The notes below the pieces were generated by a model. The model did not search any database. It worked only from the letters and a program-made list of their open reading frames with translations, and had not been told where the DNA came from. The position numbers were made by a program, and so were the translations under genes. From Bemisia tabaci (Eukaryota; Arthropoda; Insecta; Hemiptera; Aleyrodidae), in contig NC_092800.1 in the NCBI RefSeq assembly GCF_918797505.1, forward strand, positions 23,823,577-23,887,576: DNA of 64,000 nt, read 5' to 3'. Shown in pieces: positions 1 through 11,586 of this stretch (position 1 is the stretch's first letter; every line of letters starts with the position of its first letter).

Positions 1-589
1 ACTGACGTATGGTGATCGAGCTCTTTCTAGGGGTGATTTGGTCCTTGAATAAGTGGAACTGTGGATATCAACATTATCCAAGTTGACTCGTTTATATTGA
101 TAATCCCTTGCGCTGTGCGTATTCATAAAGCTCGGAGACTCTGAGGTAGCCCTTATTTCAGATCGTGAGACGCTCCTCCTGCTGTGCTTAAGTTCTTCGG
201 AGCACTGATCTCTCAACTTTTCTGCAGTGACTCTTAAATCATCCGTGATTTCGTATTTCTTGGTAACGTAACTACCGTGAGTGGATCCACGCAGAGACGT
301 TCCAGAATAATGGTCTTTGGCAGTTTGACCAGCAATCGTGAGTTCTGCATCTGGTTTTTTGATCGCTACTCTTGCCCCTCGATTAAATGTGTCATTATTT
401 TCTGTTACATAAACTTGCTTCGTATGTGTTTCAATATCCTTATTAGTTTTACTTATTATCTTTTCATCTGCCACTCGAGATAGTTCCTTCTTTGCTTCGC
501 GACTGGACAATTCATCAGTGCGACCACATTCTTTATCGTCGGGCTTTGCTTTGACGTCAGGATGAGTAATTTCCTTTGCTCCCACTATT
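1..589 (-). other. Non-repetitive C-terminal segment, continues beyond window
   Basis: After the Lys/Glu repeat ends (around [12 protein letters not shown]) the frame stays open for about 190 residues to the window edge. It has a Tyr/Thr/Asp-containing stretch ([18 protein letters not shown]), then [17 protein letters not shown], then a Ser/Arg-rich part ([18 protein letters not shown]) and [14 protein letters not shown] at the edge. The SP and RS sites look like phosphorylation targets. No domain recognised. No splice donor or stop is needed before base 1. Confidence 0.65.
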
Positions 590-3500
590 GTTTCCTCTCT
601 AACCTCGAAATCAGCCTTCTCTTTGGCATTACGCTGAGCATTCTCTTCGGTTTCTTTTTTGACCTTCTCCTCAGACTTCTGCTTTGCATTTCCTTCTTTT
701 TCACGTTTAACCTTCTCCGCAGCTTCCTTTCTGGCTTGTTCTTCAGTCCTCTTTTTCACTTCATTCTCTGCCTCGCGCTTAGCTTTTTCTTCTGCCTCAA
801 GCTTAGCCATTTCATCTGCATCACGTTTAGTCTTATCTGCAGCATCATTTTGTGCTTTATCCTCAGCATCCTTCTTTGCTTTTTCTTCTGCTGCAAGTTC
901 CGCTTTCTCTGCGGCTTCCTTTTTGGCCATTTCTTCAGCCTCAAGTTTTTTCTTTTCCTCTGCCTCACGTTTAACCTTTTCTACAGCTTCCTTCTTTGCT
1001 TTCTCTTCTGCTTCTTTCTTTGCTTTTTCCTCTGCTTCAAGTTTCGCCTTCTCTGCTGCTTCCATTTTGGCTTTTTCCTCTGCTTCCTTCTTTGCTTTTT
1101 CTTCTGCTTCCTTCTTTAATTTTTCTACTGCTTCCTTCTTTGCTTTTTCTTCTGCTTCTTTCTTTGCTTTTTCCTCTGCTTCAAGTTTCGCCTTCTCTGC
1201 TGCTTCCTTTTTGGTTTTTTCCTCTGCTTCCTTCTTTGCTTTTTCTTCTGCTTCTTTCTTTGCTTTTTCCTCTGCTTCAAGTTTCGCCTTCTCTGCTGCT
1301 TCCTTTTTGGCTTTTTCCTCTGCTTCCTTCTTTGCTTTTCTTCTGCTTCCACTTTGGCTTTTTCCTCTGCTTCCTTCTTTGCTTTCTCCTCTGCATCCTT
1401 CTTTGCTTTTTCCTCTGCTTCCTTCTTTGCTTTTTCTTCTGCTTCTTTCTTTGCATTTTCCTCTGCTTCAAGTTTCGCCTTCTCTGCTGCTTCCTTTTTG
1501 GCTTTTTCCTCTGCTTCCTTCTTTGCTTTTTCTTCTGCTTCCTTCTTTGCTTTTTCTACTGCTTCCATCTTAGCTTTCTCCTCTGCATCCTTCTTTGCTT
1601 TTTCCTCTGCTTCCTTCTTTGCTTTTTCTTCTGCTTCCTTCTTTGCTTTTTCCTCTGCTTCCTTCTTTGCTTTTTCTAATGCTTCCTTCTTTGCTTTTTC
1701 TTCTGCTTCTTTTTTTGCTTTTTCCTCTGCTTCAAGTTTCGCCTTCTCTGCTGCTTCCTTTTTGGCTTTTTCCTCTGCTTCCTTCTTTGCTTTTTCTTCT
1801 GCCTCCTTCTTCGCTTTTTCTTCTGCCACCTTCTTTGCTTTTTCTTCTGCCTCCTTCTTTGCTTTTTCTTCTGCTTCCTTCTTTGCTTTTTCTACTGCTT
1901 CCATTTTGGCCTTTTCCTCTGCTTCCTTCTAGCTTTTTCTTCTGCTTCTCGTTTCGCTTTTTCTTCTGCTTCCTTCTTTGCTTTTTCTACTGCTTCTTTC
2001 TTTGCTTTTTCTTCTGCATCGCGTTTTGCTTTTTCTTCTGCTTCGCGTTTCGCTTTTTCTTCTGACTCACGTTTCGCTTTTTCTTCTGCTTCCTTCTTTG
2101 CTTTTTCTTCTGCGTCACGTTTCGCCTTTTCTGCAGCTTCTTCCTTGGCCTTTTCTGCAGCCTCCTGCTTTGCTTTTTCTTCTGCCTCCCGTTTTGCTTT
2201 TTCTTCTGCTTCAAGTTTAGCTTTTTCTTCCGCCTCCCGTTTGGCTTTTTCTTCTGCGTCACGTTTCGCCTTTTCTGCGGCTTCTTTCTTGGCCTTTTCT
2301 GCAGCCTCTTGCTTTGCTTTTTCTTCTGCCTCCCGTTTTGTTTTTTCTTCTGCTTCACGTTTAGCTCTTTCTTCTGCTTCACGTTTCGCCTTTTCTGCGG
2401 TTTCTTGCTTTGCTCTTTCCTCTACTTCACGTTTAGCATTTTCTTCTGCCTCACGTTTAGCTTTTTGTTCCGCTTCAAGTTTAGCTTTTTCTTCCGCCTC
2501 CCGTTTTGCTTTTTCTTCTGCTTCAAGTTTAGCTTTTTCCTCTGCTTCACGTTTCGCCTTTTCTGCGGCTTCTTGCTTTGCTTTTTCTTCTGCTTCACGT
2601 TTAGCTCTTTCTTCTGCTTCAAGTTTATCTTTTTCTTCCGCCTCCCGTTTGGCTTTTTCCTCTGCTTCACGTTTCGCTTTTCTGCGGCTTCTTGCTTTGC
2701 TCTTTCCTCTACTTCACGTTTAGCATTTTCTTCTGCCTCACGTTTAGCTTTTTCTTCTGCTTCACGTTTAGCTTTTTCTTCTGCTTCACGTTTAGCTTTT
2801 CTTCTGCTTCACGTTTAGCTTCTTCTTCTGCTTCACGTTTAGCTTTTTCTTCTGCTTCACGTTTAGCATTTCCTTCTGCTTCACGTTTAGCTTTTTCTTC
2901 TGCTTCACGTTTAGCTTTATCTTCTGCTTCAAGTTTAGCTTTTTCTTCCGCCTCCCGTTTGGCTTTTTCCTCTGCTTCACGTTTCGCCTTTTCTGCGGCT
3001 TCTTGCTTTGCTCTTTCCTCTACTTCACGTTTAGCATTTTCTTCTGCCTCACGTTTAGCTTTTTCTTCTGCTTCACGTTTAGCTTTTTCTTCTGCTTCAC
3101 GTTTAGCTTTTTCTTCTGCTTCACGTTTAGCTTTTTCTTCTGCTTCACGTTTAGCTTTTTCTTCTGCTTCACGTTTAGCATTTCCTTCTGCTTCACGTTT
3201 AGCTTTTTCTTCTGCTTCACGTTTAGCTTTTTCTTCTGCTTCACGTTTAGCTTTATCTTCTGCTTCAAGTTTCGCCTTTTCTGCGGCTTCTTTCTTGGCC
3301 TTATCTGCAGCTTCTTGCTTTGCTTTTTCTTCTGCCTCCCGTTTAGCTTTCTCTTCTGCCTCCCGTTTCGCTTTTTCTTCTGCATCCAGTTTTGCTTTTT
3401 CCTCTGCCTCCTGTTTTGCTTTTTCTTCTGCTTCATGTTTCACCTTTTCTGCGGCTTCTTGCTTTGCTTTTTCTTCTGTTTCACGTTTCGCTTTTTCTTC

Positions 3501-6500
3501 TGCTTCCTTCTTTGCTTTTTCTACTGCTTCCATTTTGGCTTTTTCCTCTGCTTCCTTCTTAGCTTTCTCTTCTGCATTCTTCTTGGCTTTTTCTTCTGCT
3601 TCTTCTTTCTTTGTTTTTTCTTCTGCCTCACGTTTCGCTTTTTCTTCTCTTTCACGTTCCGCTTTTTCTTCTACCTCACGTTTCGCTTTTTGTTCTGCTT
3701 CCTTCTTTGATTTTTCTTCTGCTTTATGTTTCAGTCTCTCTGTAGCTTCCTTTTTAGCCTTTTCTTCACCTTCCTTTTTGACCTTTTCTTCAGCTTCATG
3801 TTTTGATTTTTCTTCTGCTTCACGTTTTGCTTTGTCTTCTGTTTCACGTTGTGCCTTTTCCTCTGCTTCACGTTTTGCTGCTTCTTGTTCCTTATGTGTT
3901 GCTTTTTCTTCCTCCGCTTGTTTTGCTTTTTCTGCAGCCTCAGTACTAACTTTTTCCGTGGTTTCTTTTTTAGCCGCCTCCTCTGACTCTTGTTTCGCTT
4001 TTTCTTCCGCTTCACGGTTTACTTTATCGCCTTTCACCTCGGTTTCCTGTATTGCTATTGACTCTGCAACATGTTTCTCTTCTGCTTCTGCCTCATGTGT
4101 AGCTTTTTCTGAAGCCTCTTTTTTTGCTTTGTCCGCAGCTTCCTTTTTGGCTTTTTCTTGCGCTCCAAGAGCCGCCCTCTCATCCTTTTGGCCTTTTCCT
4201 CAGCTTCACGTTTTGCTTTTTCCTCTGTTTCACGATTTTCTTTTTCTTCTGCTTCACGTTTAGCCTTCTCAGTTGCTTCCTTTTTGGTCCTAATCTCAGC
4301 TTCTTGCTTTGCTTTTTCTTCTGCTTGCCGTCTTTCTTTTTCTTCTGCTTGCCGTCTTTCTTTTTCTTCAGCTGCACGTTTTTCTTTCTCTGCTGCTTCT
4401 TTTTTGGCCTTGTGCGCGGCTTCTAGCTCCGCTTTTTCCTCTGCATATCGTCTGGCATCTGCTTCTGCTTCATGCTTCACTTTCTCTGCGGCCTCTATTT
4501 TAGTTTTTTCCGCATCTTGTATCTTTGCTTTTTCTTCTGCTTCACGTTCTGTTTTTTCTCCAATTTCTTTTCGTGTCTTTTGCTCAACCTCAATTTTGGA
4601 CTCTTCTTCAACGTCTCGTTTTAATTTCATGCCCACTTCCGGCGTAAGTCCTTCTTCAAGTACTTGTTCTGGTACGTTTTTCACCTCTTGTTTTAGTTTA
4701 TTTTGAGTATCAGACTGTTGTACCAACGGTTGTTTCATTGCCGATGCATTGATTAGCAGTTCTTCCACCAGTGATTCACTTGCAACTTTTGTCTTTTCTT
4801 TGAAATTTTGGTTGACCAATAAATCAGAAACTTCTTCAAACTCTATACTTGCAATGGTCTGGAAAGCGTCCGACAAATTTTGCAATAAAAGATTTTCATC
4901 GGTAGAGATGCTTCGACGTTTACTTGCACGATTAATGTACGGTGCAATGTCATTTATCTCGGATTTTATTATCTTAAATGGTTCTACAAGAGTTGTTATC
5001 TCACTTTCAGTTATTTGCGGTTCCAACATGCATGCTGTCAACTGCTGTCTCAATTCGTCTGCAGTCTGATCTAAGATATCTATGTGTTCAATTAAAGCTG
5101 TGCTTATTTTGTCTGCTACTGTGCTATGTTTCACATCGTCTATCTGTTGTAGGAGGACTGTAATGGGCTCTATCAGCTTCTCCAAATTTAAAGCCTTGCT
5201 TTCCTCGACGTTGAGGCATTCAAACGCCTGGATATCATGATGAAGAGCGGCTAAATATTCCCGAAAGTTCGAGACTGTGTTTTGCACGGTCTGAGGTTGA
5301 AGTGTGTTTAGACAAAGTGCTTGTTCCACAGAAAAAATGTGCTCTTGAATATTTTTAATTGACTCTTTCAAAATTGTAACGGGCATCTCGCTTGGCTTGT
5401 CGATTAAGGCTTTCAATTTGTTTTCAGTTACTTTGAGCTTTTCTGAGACAATAGCCAGATTTTTTATATTATCTGTGCATTCATAAAATATATCATTTGT
5501 GACATCCTCAGAGGCATGATTCAAAATACCGTAGATTTCGTTATCAATGCTTGAGATACAATCAACCATGTCTTTCACAACAAATTTATTCAAATCTGAC
5601 GGATTGAAGGAGGCAACATTATTCGCTTGATTTTTCAATAGTTGGACCTCGCCGTCTTCTTTTGATCCCCATTCAATGACGGCTAAATTCAAAATTTTTA
5701 AGGGTGTTTTTAGATCTTCCAGTTGCATGAGCTCAAAAGAGTTTCTCTCGAGATTCTCGTTTAACTCATTGACGATTTCTTTCAGATCAGTCACCGCAGC
5801 TGAAAGTGACTCACACTGGTGAGCATTGAAGACATTTTCTAGAAGACATACTTGATTTTTCAAACGCAGCAATGGAACATCAAGATTCCCTTTTACAGAA
5901 TCAGGAGTCAAACTGTTTTCATCCATTTCTGTGTTTTCCTTGAACTGTCTCAGGCTTGTTTCAAAGAGTTCAATTTCATCGATAAATTCGAGAAGGGAAT
6001 CTTGAACTGGAGACTCATTATCAAAATTTTCAGTACAGTCAATTGCAATGTTTTTACGGAAGTTACGGATAGTGGACAAAACGTCATTCACAGACTCGAG
6101 TTGGAGATCAATAGGTATAATGCTGTGTTTCCTTTTGCTCTCCAAACTTGACGGAACTTTAGTTTTTTGTTTAGTTTTACTTTGTTCCTTCGCCTTTTTC
6201 TCTGGCTCATTTTGCGAATGTTTTACCGTCTCTTTTTCGTTTTGCTTGCTTTGCTGCGTAGAGGTATCCAGTTTTGGTCCTGTCTGGGTTTCTTGAAGTT
6301 TTAAAATGCTGTCATCTTCAGTGGCGTTAATTATAGCAGTAGATGTCTCCTGTTTTGGCTTATGTGACTCAGAAATATCCATTGCCTGTTCAACATCCTG
6401 ATGAACTACGTCCAACTCCATTTTCTCCCCTCTTTTCTTTATTTCATGCAATGAAAGTGGTTGGGAGTGCTCATTGTGTGACGAAAATTCAACGTCCATC

Positions 6501-9243
6501 TTTATTTCTTTGTTCGGCTGCTCAAAAACTATCCCTTGACGTGGTAGCTCCATTTTCTCTTCTTCTGGTTCTTCATGTTTACTTACTTGAGCCTCCTTGT
6601 CATGGCTTTTAGTCTTATCTGTTTTAGTTTCAGTATTCTCAACCAACCCTTCTACGGCCTTTTTCGGCAAAGGCTCTTCAACTTTAACTTTTTGTTCGAC
6701 AGTCATTTCTTCGACATCTTTGGTCTTTCTTACTTGAGAATCTTCTGTTTTACCTGTCAAGTTAGTCTCTCTTTCTTTTGGTGCTTTCATTGCAATATCT
6801 GCACTATCAATGACCTTTTTCGATACGTCCTCCAATGTGAAAGTGGCAGTTTTTAGACCATGTAACTGCTCGGCTAAATTTTCGATGGGTGAGACATTTT
6901 CAGCTAAGACTGATACAAATTCAAGGAGATTCTTCGTTGTGCAGAGGATATCATGATTATCCTTCAGTGTATCGGCGAGTGTGTGTATACTTTTTTCAAC
7001 TGCTGCTAAAGGGATGTCAGGATGGTACTGGATCTCATCTTGCAGTTGAACGAGATGCTGCTGTAAATTTTTTAAAGTGTCTGTAATAGGGGTGCGATCT
7101 ACAGCCGCAGGATTTGAACTTATCCTCATCGATTCGTCGAAATTCTGCAAATTCTGGACAAATGTCTCCAAAACGAGGGCTGTTTCACACAACATTACTT
7201 GCATGGGTGTTTTAACTCCCTCGGTCGTATGAGTTCCTTGGGTCGTCCTTGCATATTCATCGAATTTTGTGTTAAGTTCTGATGCATTTTGAACAAGATT
7301 GCTCAAACTAGGGATGCGCGTCAAATTCTTATTTTCAGTAGACTGGAAAGAGATAACATTACAAACCTTCGTTAAATGAGTCAATAAAACTTGCATTGGT
7401 TGAACTATTGACTGCAATGTAAGAATACTGTACTCAATGGATGCTGGCTGATTACCGTACTCAAAGGAAATTTGATCTTGAAATTCTAATATGTGCCTTT
7501 GAAGGTCCTGCACGGTCCCACGTAATTCATTCAGTTGATATGAAAAATCCTGAGAGGATATTTTCTGCTCGATGGTTGACAAAGTTTTTTGCAACGTAGC
7601 GAAAGGCTCTTCTAAATTGCTAAGTGATTGTGTGCCCAGATTTTGCTCGTCTTGATCATGAATTTGTCGCCCAATAATCTCTAATCCACATTGAATGGCT
7701 TCAAGTGGCTCTGACAGAGTTGCAAAGGAATCGCAAATCGCCAAATCCTCAGCAGTTACATTTTGCATCAACGGTAGCGCTTTTATGGATGCGATGACCT
7801 TCTGCAAATCACCAACAGTTTGGTGGACTTTTTTCAAACCTATGTTGGGATCTGAAATAGCAGGAGCAGACTGCAGAATGGTTTCCTCGGCTTTTATTAT
7901 ACTCGTGCAAAGATCGGAGAGAGGGTTTTTCAAGACTTTCAATGCATACACTATGTTTCCGGCGTCAATATTTTCATCTGGATGTAGATCGACGATTCTA
8001 TCATGATAAAATGAAACACACTTCTGGGCTTGGGCTAGAGGTTCAACCAGTTCAATGAGTACTGACTTTTCCCTATCGGGATACAAAAATGAACTGTACT
8101 CCTCAAGCTCTATCTGATGCTGCATCACCGATAGTTCCATACGTAACAACTGTAAAGGGGTACTTATATCCTGAGCTAGTTGATATACCTGAGCCCCTGA
8201 TACCTGATTCAATTTTGATTCATCGGCGAAGGTTTGCTCAAGCTTGTGCAATTCCTCTTGGAAGTGTATCAGAGGCGCTAGTAAAGTTCCAAAATATTTA
8301 AGTTTCTTTTGCTTCACGAAGGATGTTTCAGCTGAGGCACATTTATCAATGGTTCTAATACAGTTGATAAGTATTTCAACGGAGTCATCCAAGTTCTTCA
8401 CCAGAGGCAAGCCTTCTCTCGCAATATCTTCGATTGAAACTTCATCATAATCGATATTATCTAATGCATCCACCAAAGCTTCGATAGGTAAAATCATGTA
8501 ATCCAATGCTGTAAATGCGGACAGATGTTCGACCAACTTTATGGTCGTGTCTAAATCATTAATTGGATTCGCTAGTCTGTTTAGTAATACTGCACCTTGA
8601 GAGACCAACTCTGGACCGTCTAATACTGCGGTGTAAGACTCCAGGACTGCTATACAACCCCTAAGAGCTTTAAGAGGATTGGCTATTAATGCTGTCAATT
8701 TTGAAGCAACCTCTTCTGATTCAAAAGGATTTATTTCATTTGATACTACCTCAGAGATGCAATTTAATAAGACACTTTGAAGGTCCCGAAGTGGCTCGAT
8801 TAAAGGGATAAATTGGTTAAGCATTGCTTCTTCTTTGTCGTAGTTTTCTTTTTTATTTGACAATTCGAGCTGCTTCCCTTGAATCTTTGATAAACAGTTT
8901 TGCAGAGTCTCCGCGTGATTAACGAGTTCTTCGAGGATCGGATCAATTTTGTTGGATAGATTCTTAAGAGCTTCGTCTGAATCTGAAAATTCTTTTTCGA
9001 TTTCTCTAACGGTCAAAGGTATATCTTCATCAAGTTCAGCCTCCATCTGAGATGGGACATTATACCGCACATCTTGCTCAACGACTGTCACTGTGTTTCT
9101 CATGGATTCTTCCAAGCTTTGAGCAACAGTTGACAAAGCACTGAACGAAGATAGCTCAGAGACATCATCTTTCAGTGTTGTAACGCTTTGTTCAACACCT
9201 CCTCGGACATCACGAATGGATGGTTGGAACGATGTAACGATGC
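1..9243 (-). CDS. Giant 3' exon of titin-superfamily muscle protein (partial, runs off window)
   Basis: This exon follows an acceptor (ttttcttttctag) at 9,244, and its first two bases complete the codon left by the exon ending at 11,587. It is open to base 1 once five single-base breaks are allowed for, so it exceeds 9.2 kb and about 3,080 codons. In order it encodes a helical repeat block, a charged disordered linker, a second helical block, about 1,350 residues of Lys/Glu/Ala repeats, and a Ser-rich tail. No Ig, Fn3, kinase, SH3 or Rho-GEF domain is visible in it. The upstream Ig exons place it in the titin superfamily, where long coiled-coil or elastic regions are known (for example the nematode titin homologue). 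A sarcomeric role is inferred from that. The first 5 kb is unbroken and the breaks lie only at or inside the repetitive part. The stop codon is not in the window. Confidence 0.85.
1333..1341 (-). other. Frameshift 5 in giant exon (T-run one base short)
   Basis: The copy reads tttgcttttcttctg against tttgctttttcttctg in its neighbours. After this shift the frame is open all the way to base 1. Confidence 0.85.
1926..1933 (-). other. Frameshift 4 in giant exon (one base missing)
   Basis: The unit reads gcttccttctagcttttt where the frame-keeping pattern is ccttcttagc or ccttctttgc. One T is missing. The 259-codon frame downstream begins at this point. Confidence 0.8.
2674..2682 (-). other. Frameshift 3 in giant exon (one base missing)
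   Basis: Sister units have gtttcgccttttctgcgg; this copy has gtttcgcttttctgcgg, one C fewer. The sequence is otherwise identical to nearby units, so a single-base deletion is the simplest reading. Confidence 0.85.
2793..2801 (-). other. Frameshift 2 in giant exon (T-run one base short)
   Basis: Neighbouring units read tttagctttttcttctg on the plus strand. This one reads tttagcttttcttctg, one T fewer. The Lys/Glu frame changes exactly here and continues in the shifted frame. Confidence 0.85.
4181..4190 (-). other. Frameshift 1 in giant exon (one base missing)
   Basis: The frame open from 9,243 changes here. Upstream reads ...AEEKAKR and downstream resumes as [13 protein letters not shown] in the frame reached by restoring one base in the catccttttgg context. 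Without it the upstream frame ends at 4,055. It lies next to a T4 run and is the only break in comparatively non-repetitive sequence. Confidence 0.75.
4690..6129 (-). other. Helical repeat block 2 of the giant exon
   Basis: About 480 mostly helical residues with weaker copies of the same motif, for example [32 protein letters not shown] and [15 protein letters not shown]. It ends at a [13 protein letters not shown] stretch, after which composition shifts toward the Lys/Glu repeat. The two blocks probably descend from one tandem array split by the disordered linker. Confidence 0.6.
6130..6789 (-). other. Charged, probably disordered linker in the giant exon
   Basis: About 220 residues rich in Lys, Glu, Gln, Thr and Ser with few hydrophobics, separating the two helical blocks. 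It contains runs such as [16 protein letters not shown] and [14 protein letters not shown]. No domain is recognisable. Composition suggests a flexible spacer. Confidence 0.65.
6790..9243 (-). other. Helical repeat block 1 of the giant exon
   Basis: About 817 residues, almost without Pro except at one recurring position. A degenerate motif recurs: hydrophobic, two residues, Pro, Leu/Ile, two residues, Leu/Ile, three residues, hydrophobic, then often (I/V)E. Examples are [80 protein letters not shown] and [16 protein letters not shown]. It matches the four better-conserved copies in the preceding exon. Each unit looks like a helical hairpin, so the block is probably a rod or solenoid. I do not recognise it as a named domain, and it lacks the conserved Trp and ~106-residue spacing of spectrin repeats. 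Confidence 0.7.
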
Positions 9244-10693
9244 CTAGAAAAGAAAATTCAAAATGAAAAATAAGACCTACCACTTCGCAGAATTACTAAA
9301 ATATTGTTAAAGAGACCGAAAAGTTTGGCGTTTCAAGAACTGAGCCATCAATAAATATATGACGCATCATTCAAACATGTATATAGAATGTATTTGACTG
9401 AATAAAAGTGACTGATAAAGTTTACTGCCGCAAGGCTCTCTGCTTAGGGTGCGGCTTATTTAGATACTAGAAGAGAAATAAGAAAAAATAAAGTAGAAAA
9501 AAGACAAAGGAAAAAACAAAGTTGGAAAAGTTCATGCAGCTTTCCGGTTTCCAAAAACGGTTTAAAAAATCCTGTAAAGAATTGACCATTTTTAAAACTC
9601 GCACCGACGACTTATTTTGACCAAACTCTGAGTTTTTAACTTTTACCGTTGAACATTTACACTTATATGATCAAACATTGCTTTCCTGTAAGTAACACGC
9701 ATCGAAGCGAAAAAATTCTTTCGCAAAAAAGTGAAGAGCCTGCAATTTTACATACGATTTACCTTCGAAGTTAAAATTTTTCAAAAAAATCACTGATTGT
9801 GAGTAAGCACATTCATCGCACCAGATTTCCCCAAAGGTCGGAAATGAATTCGTGTTTGCTCTCCGATAGAATACGTAAAAAGGTTTCTCCCGTTTAAATT
9901 GTCAATTAATACATGTGAAAGGAATGAGGGAAATTTTTAAAAAATATTGTGATTTATTTTTTTTATAAAATTAAATAAAAATTAAACACAAGTGGAGGTG
10001 TGCAATGTTTCAATCGGAGCTGAATAGGCTTTTTGGCGTATAACCATCAATATTTGCGAGCATCATTTCGGAAATGCGTTTTTGAGATAATTTCGAAAAG
10101 ATGTTGACGCCTGGAGAAGATAAGGCGTTCACTTTATGACTGCTGTCGCTGCGCGATAAAAATTCCGGAAGAAAGCGCATTGGATTGCATTTTATGTGTA
10201 GCAGTAGAGTCTATGCGCGCCGCGGCGAAAGTTGAGAGAATATGCGGCTTGACGCGCCTTCAATTCCAGCAAGCGGCAATATGGGCGTCACCCGAGGTCG
10301 AATAGTTACCTCACAAACGCCTTCCAGACATGATGTCAAATATAGATGGCGACACTCAGAAAAAATCCTATTCATCGCCAATTGCAACGTTGCGCACCTC
10401 CGCTCAAGTTCCATTTGTATTTAATTTTTTGTTTTAAAAGCCAAACAACAGTTTTTCTTAGAATTTTCTGCGAATTTTCCTAGATCATTCCAAACATATT
10501 CACAGAAAATTTTGAGGCGATGTTCCAGGTCGTTCGCCTGTTTTTTCCCCTAAACAACAAAGAATTAAGCATTGTCCGAGGTTCTGAAACGTTGCAATTA
10601 AGATACATATTTTTTTCTGAAATTATGATAACAACTGGAAGAAAATGCTAGTCGAAACTTATGACGCGTGGTCCGAGTTTAGCGGCGCTATAT

Positions 10694-10938
10694 TGCCGTA
10701 CTAAGGAAAAACGCCGTATCAGCCTTAAGACGTTGCAAGATTTCATTCAATTAAACCCGAACTTAGGGAAATTTTAAATATGCTTCTTCATATTTTTCAA
10801 ATAGTTTTGTTCGTAATTTGATCTAAAATATCTGAAAATTTAAAGGAAAAATATGAGTAGCTCTCCTTAAAAATATATGTATCGTCCGGGGAAATTTGAC
10901 AACTCTCAAATGTTCTTATGGCGTTTTTCCGCAGGACG
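10694..10938. mobile_element. MITE, family with ends gctaaggaaaaacgccgta
   Basis: Ends gtactaaggaaaaacgccgta and tggcgtttttccgcaggac are inverted, and inner subterminal parts (gacaactctcaaatgttc against cgttgcaagattt) also pair. Related copies lie at 27,248, 34,619 and 61,790. No coding capacity. Confidence 0.7.
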
Positions 10939-11237
10939 ACAATATTATTGCCGCGCCATCTAGCCAGCGCGCCTGCTCGTGTCATCGTCGTAATGTGCCG
11001 CGAACTTGTAAGATAATAATTTTAAAATTTATTTTTGAAAAATGCGATTTATGAACTACAAAACCATCGACACGACGGTTCGATTTGTTTGCATATTTTT
11101 TGATATTTCCAGACTAAATGTCTGTAAAACATATTTCCAAGCTGCGGCACAAATCGTCGAGACTTTGACGTAAGATCGTATCTCGATTTCCACGTGAGCC
11201 ACGTTTTACATATGAGTCAATGCTTTCTGGGGCTCAT

Positions 11238-11400
11238 CAGTGGCGTAGCTTGAATGATCGATTATCGATATTGTTCCATTTGAAGCTGTAGTAAAGAGTC
11301 GATTATCAAGGTGTTCGCTGCGAACACCTTGATAATCGATCCTTTCCATAGATTTAAATAGCAGATCAATCGACATATCGCAAAGCACGCCACGCCACTG
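11238..11400. mobile_element. MITE with agtggcgt ends and central hairpin
   Basis: Inverted ends cagtggcgt and acgccactg bound a 163-bp element. Its centre is a perfect 20-bp inverted repeat around one base (11,299-11,318 and 11,320-11,339). A diverged copy is at 56,984 and an end fragment at 48,991. Confidence 0.7.
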
Positions 11401-11586
11401 GGGCTCTTGTGGAAATCGAGATACGCCCTTACGTCATGTCAGAGGGACGACGAAATATCTAAAGTTTGAATTGTTTTGCTTAGAGATCCTTCTTCCTACG
11501 GCCTACGGGCTGTCACAAATACGAGTATTTCATGTTGATAATTTTTTTTTATTTTCGATATTATTGATTTTAAAGTTAGAACTTAC

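Larger units (their letters stand above)
590..4640 (-). repeat. Lys/Glu/Ala 8-residue coding repeat (predicted very long single alpha-helix)
   Basis: About 1,350 codons of tandem 24-bp units encoding variants of EAEEKAKR, with K/R, L, Q, D or M substitutions. Alternating acidic and basic residues at i and i+4 is the pattern of ER/K single alpha-helices; the absence of hydrophobic heptads argues against a conventional coiled coil. At 1.5 angstrom per residue it would span roughly 0.2 micrometre. The DNA shows higher-order units: several consecutive 24-bp units recur as blocks near 1,130-1,330 and again near 2,400-3,250. That indicates recent block duplication and makes the region prone to collapse in assembly and to copy-number polymorphism. 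Confidence 0.85.
9244..11586 (-). other. Intron with two short transposons
   Basis: Donor gtaagttc follows 11,587 and acceptor ttttctag precedes 9,243; phase 1. Apart from the two inverted-repeat elements listed at 10,694 and 11,238 it is AT-rich, non-coding sequence with no further gene visible. Confidence 0.8.

Noticed and set aside
756..3436. Minus-strand frames rich in [10 protein letters not shown] and RKQRKK
   Set aside because: They are the other reading frames of the same 24-bp repeat and are explained by the five frameshifts.
1333..4190. Programmed ribosomal frameshifting at the five breaks
   Set aside because: Five events are needed, no slippery heptamer or downstream pseudoknot pattern recurs, and each site is one base short of its sister units.
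562..4706. Long plus-strand open frames rich in Phe, Ser, Ala and Leu across the repeat (for example 659-1,573 and 2,692-4,263)
   Set aside because: They are the antisense of the Lys/Glu repeat. Codons such as GAA and AAG become TTC and CTT, which gives stop-free FSSAS and LLLPS strings. The minus strand has the splice context and the upstream Ig exons.
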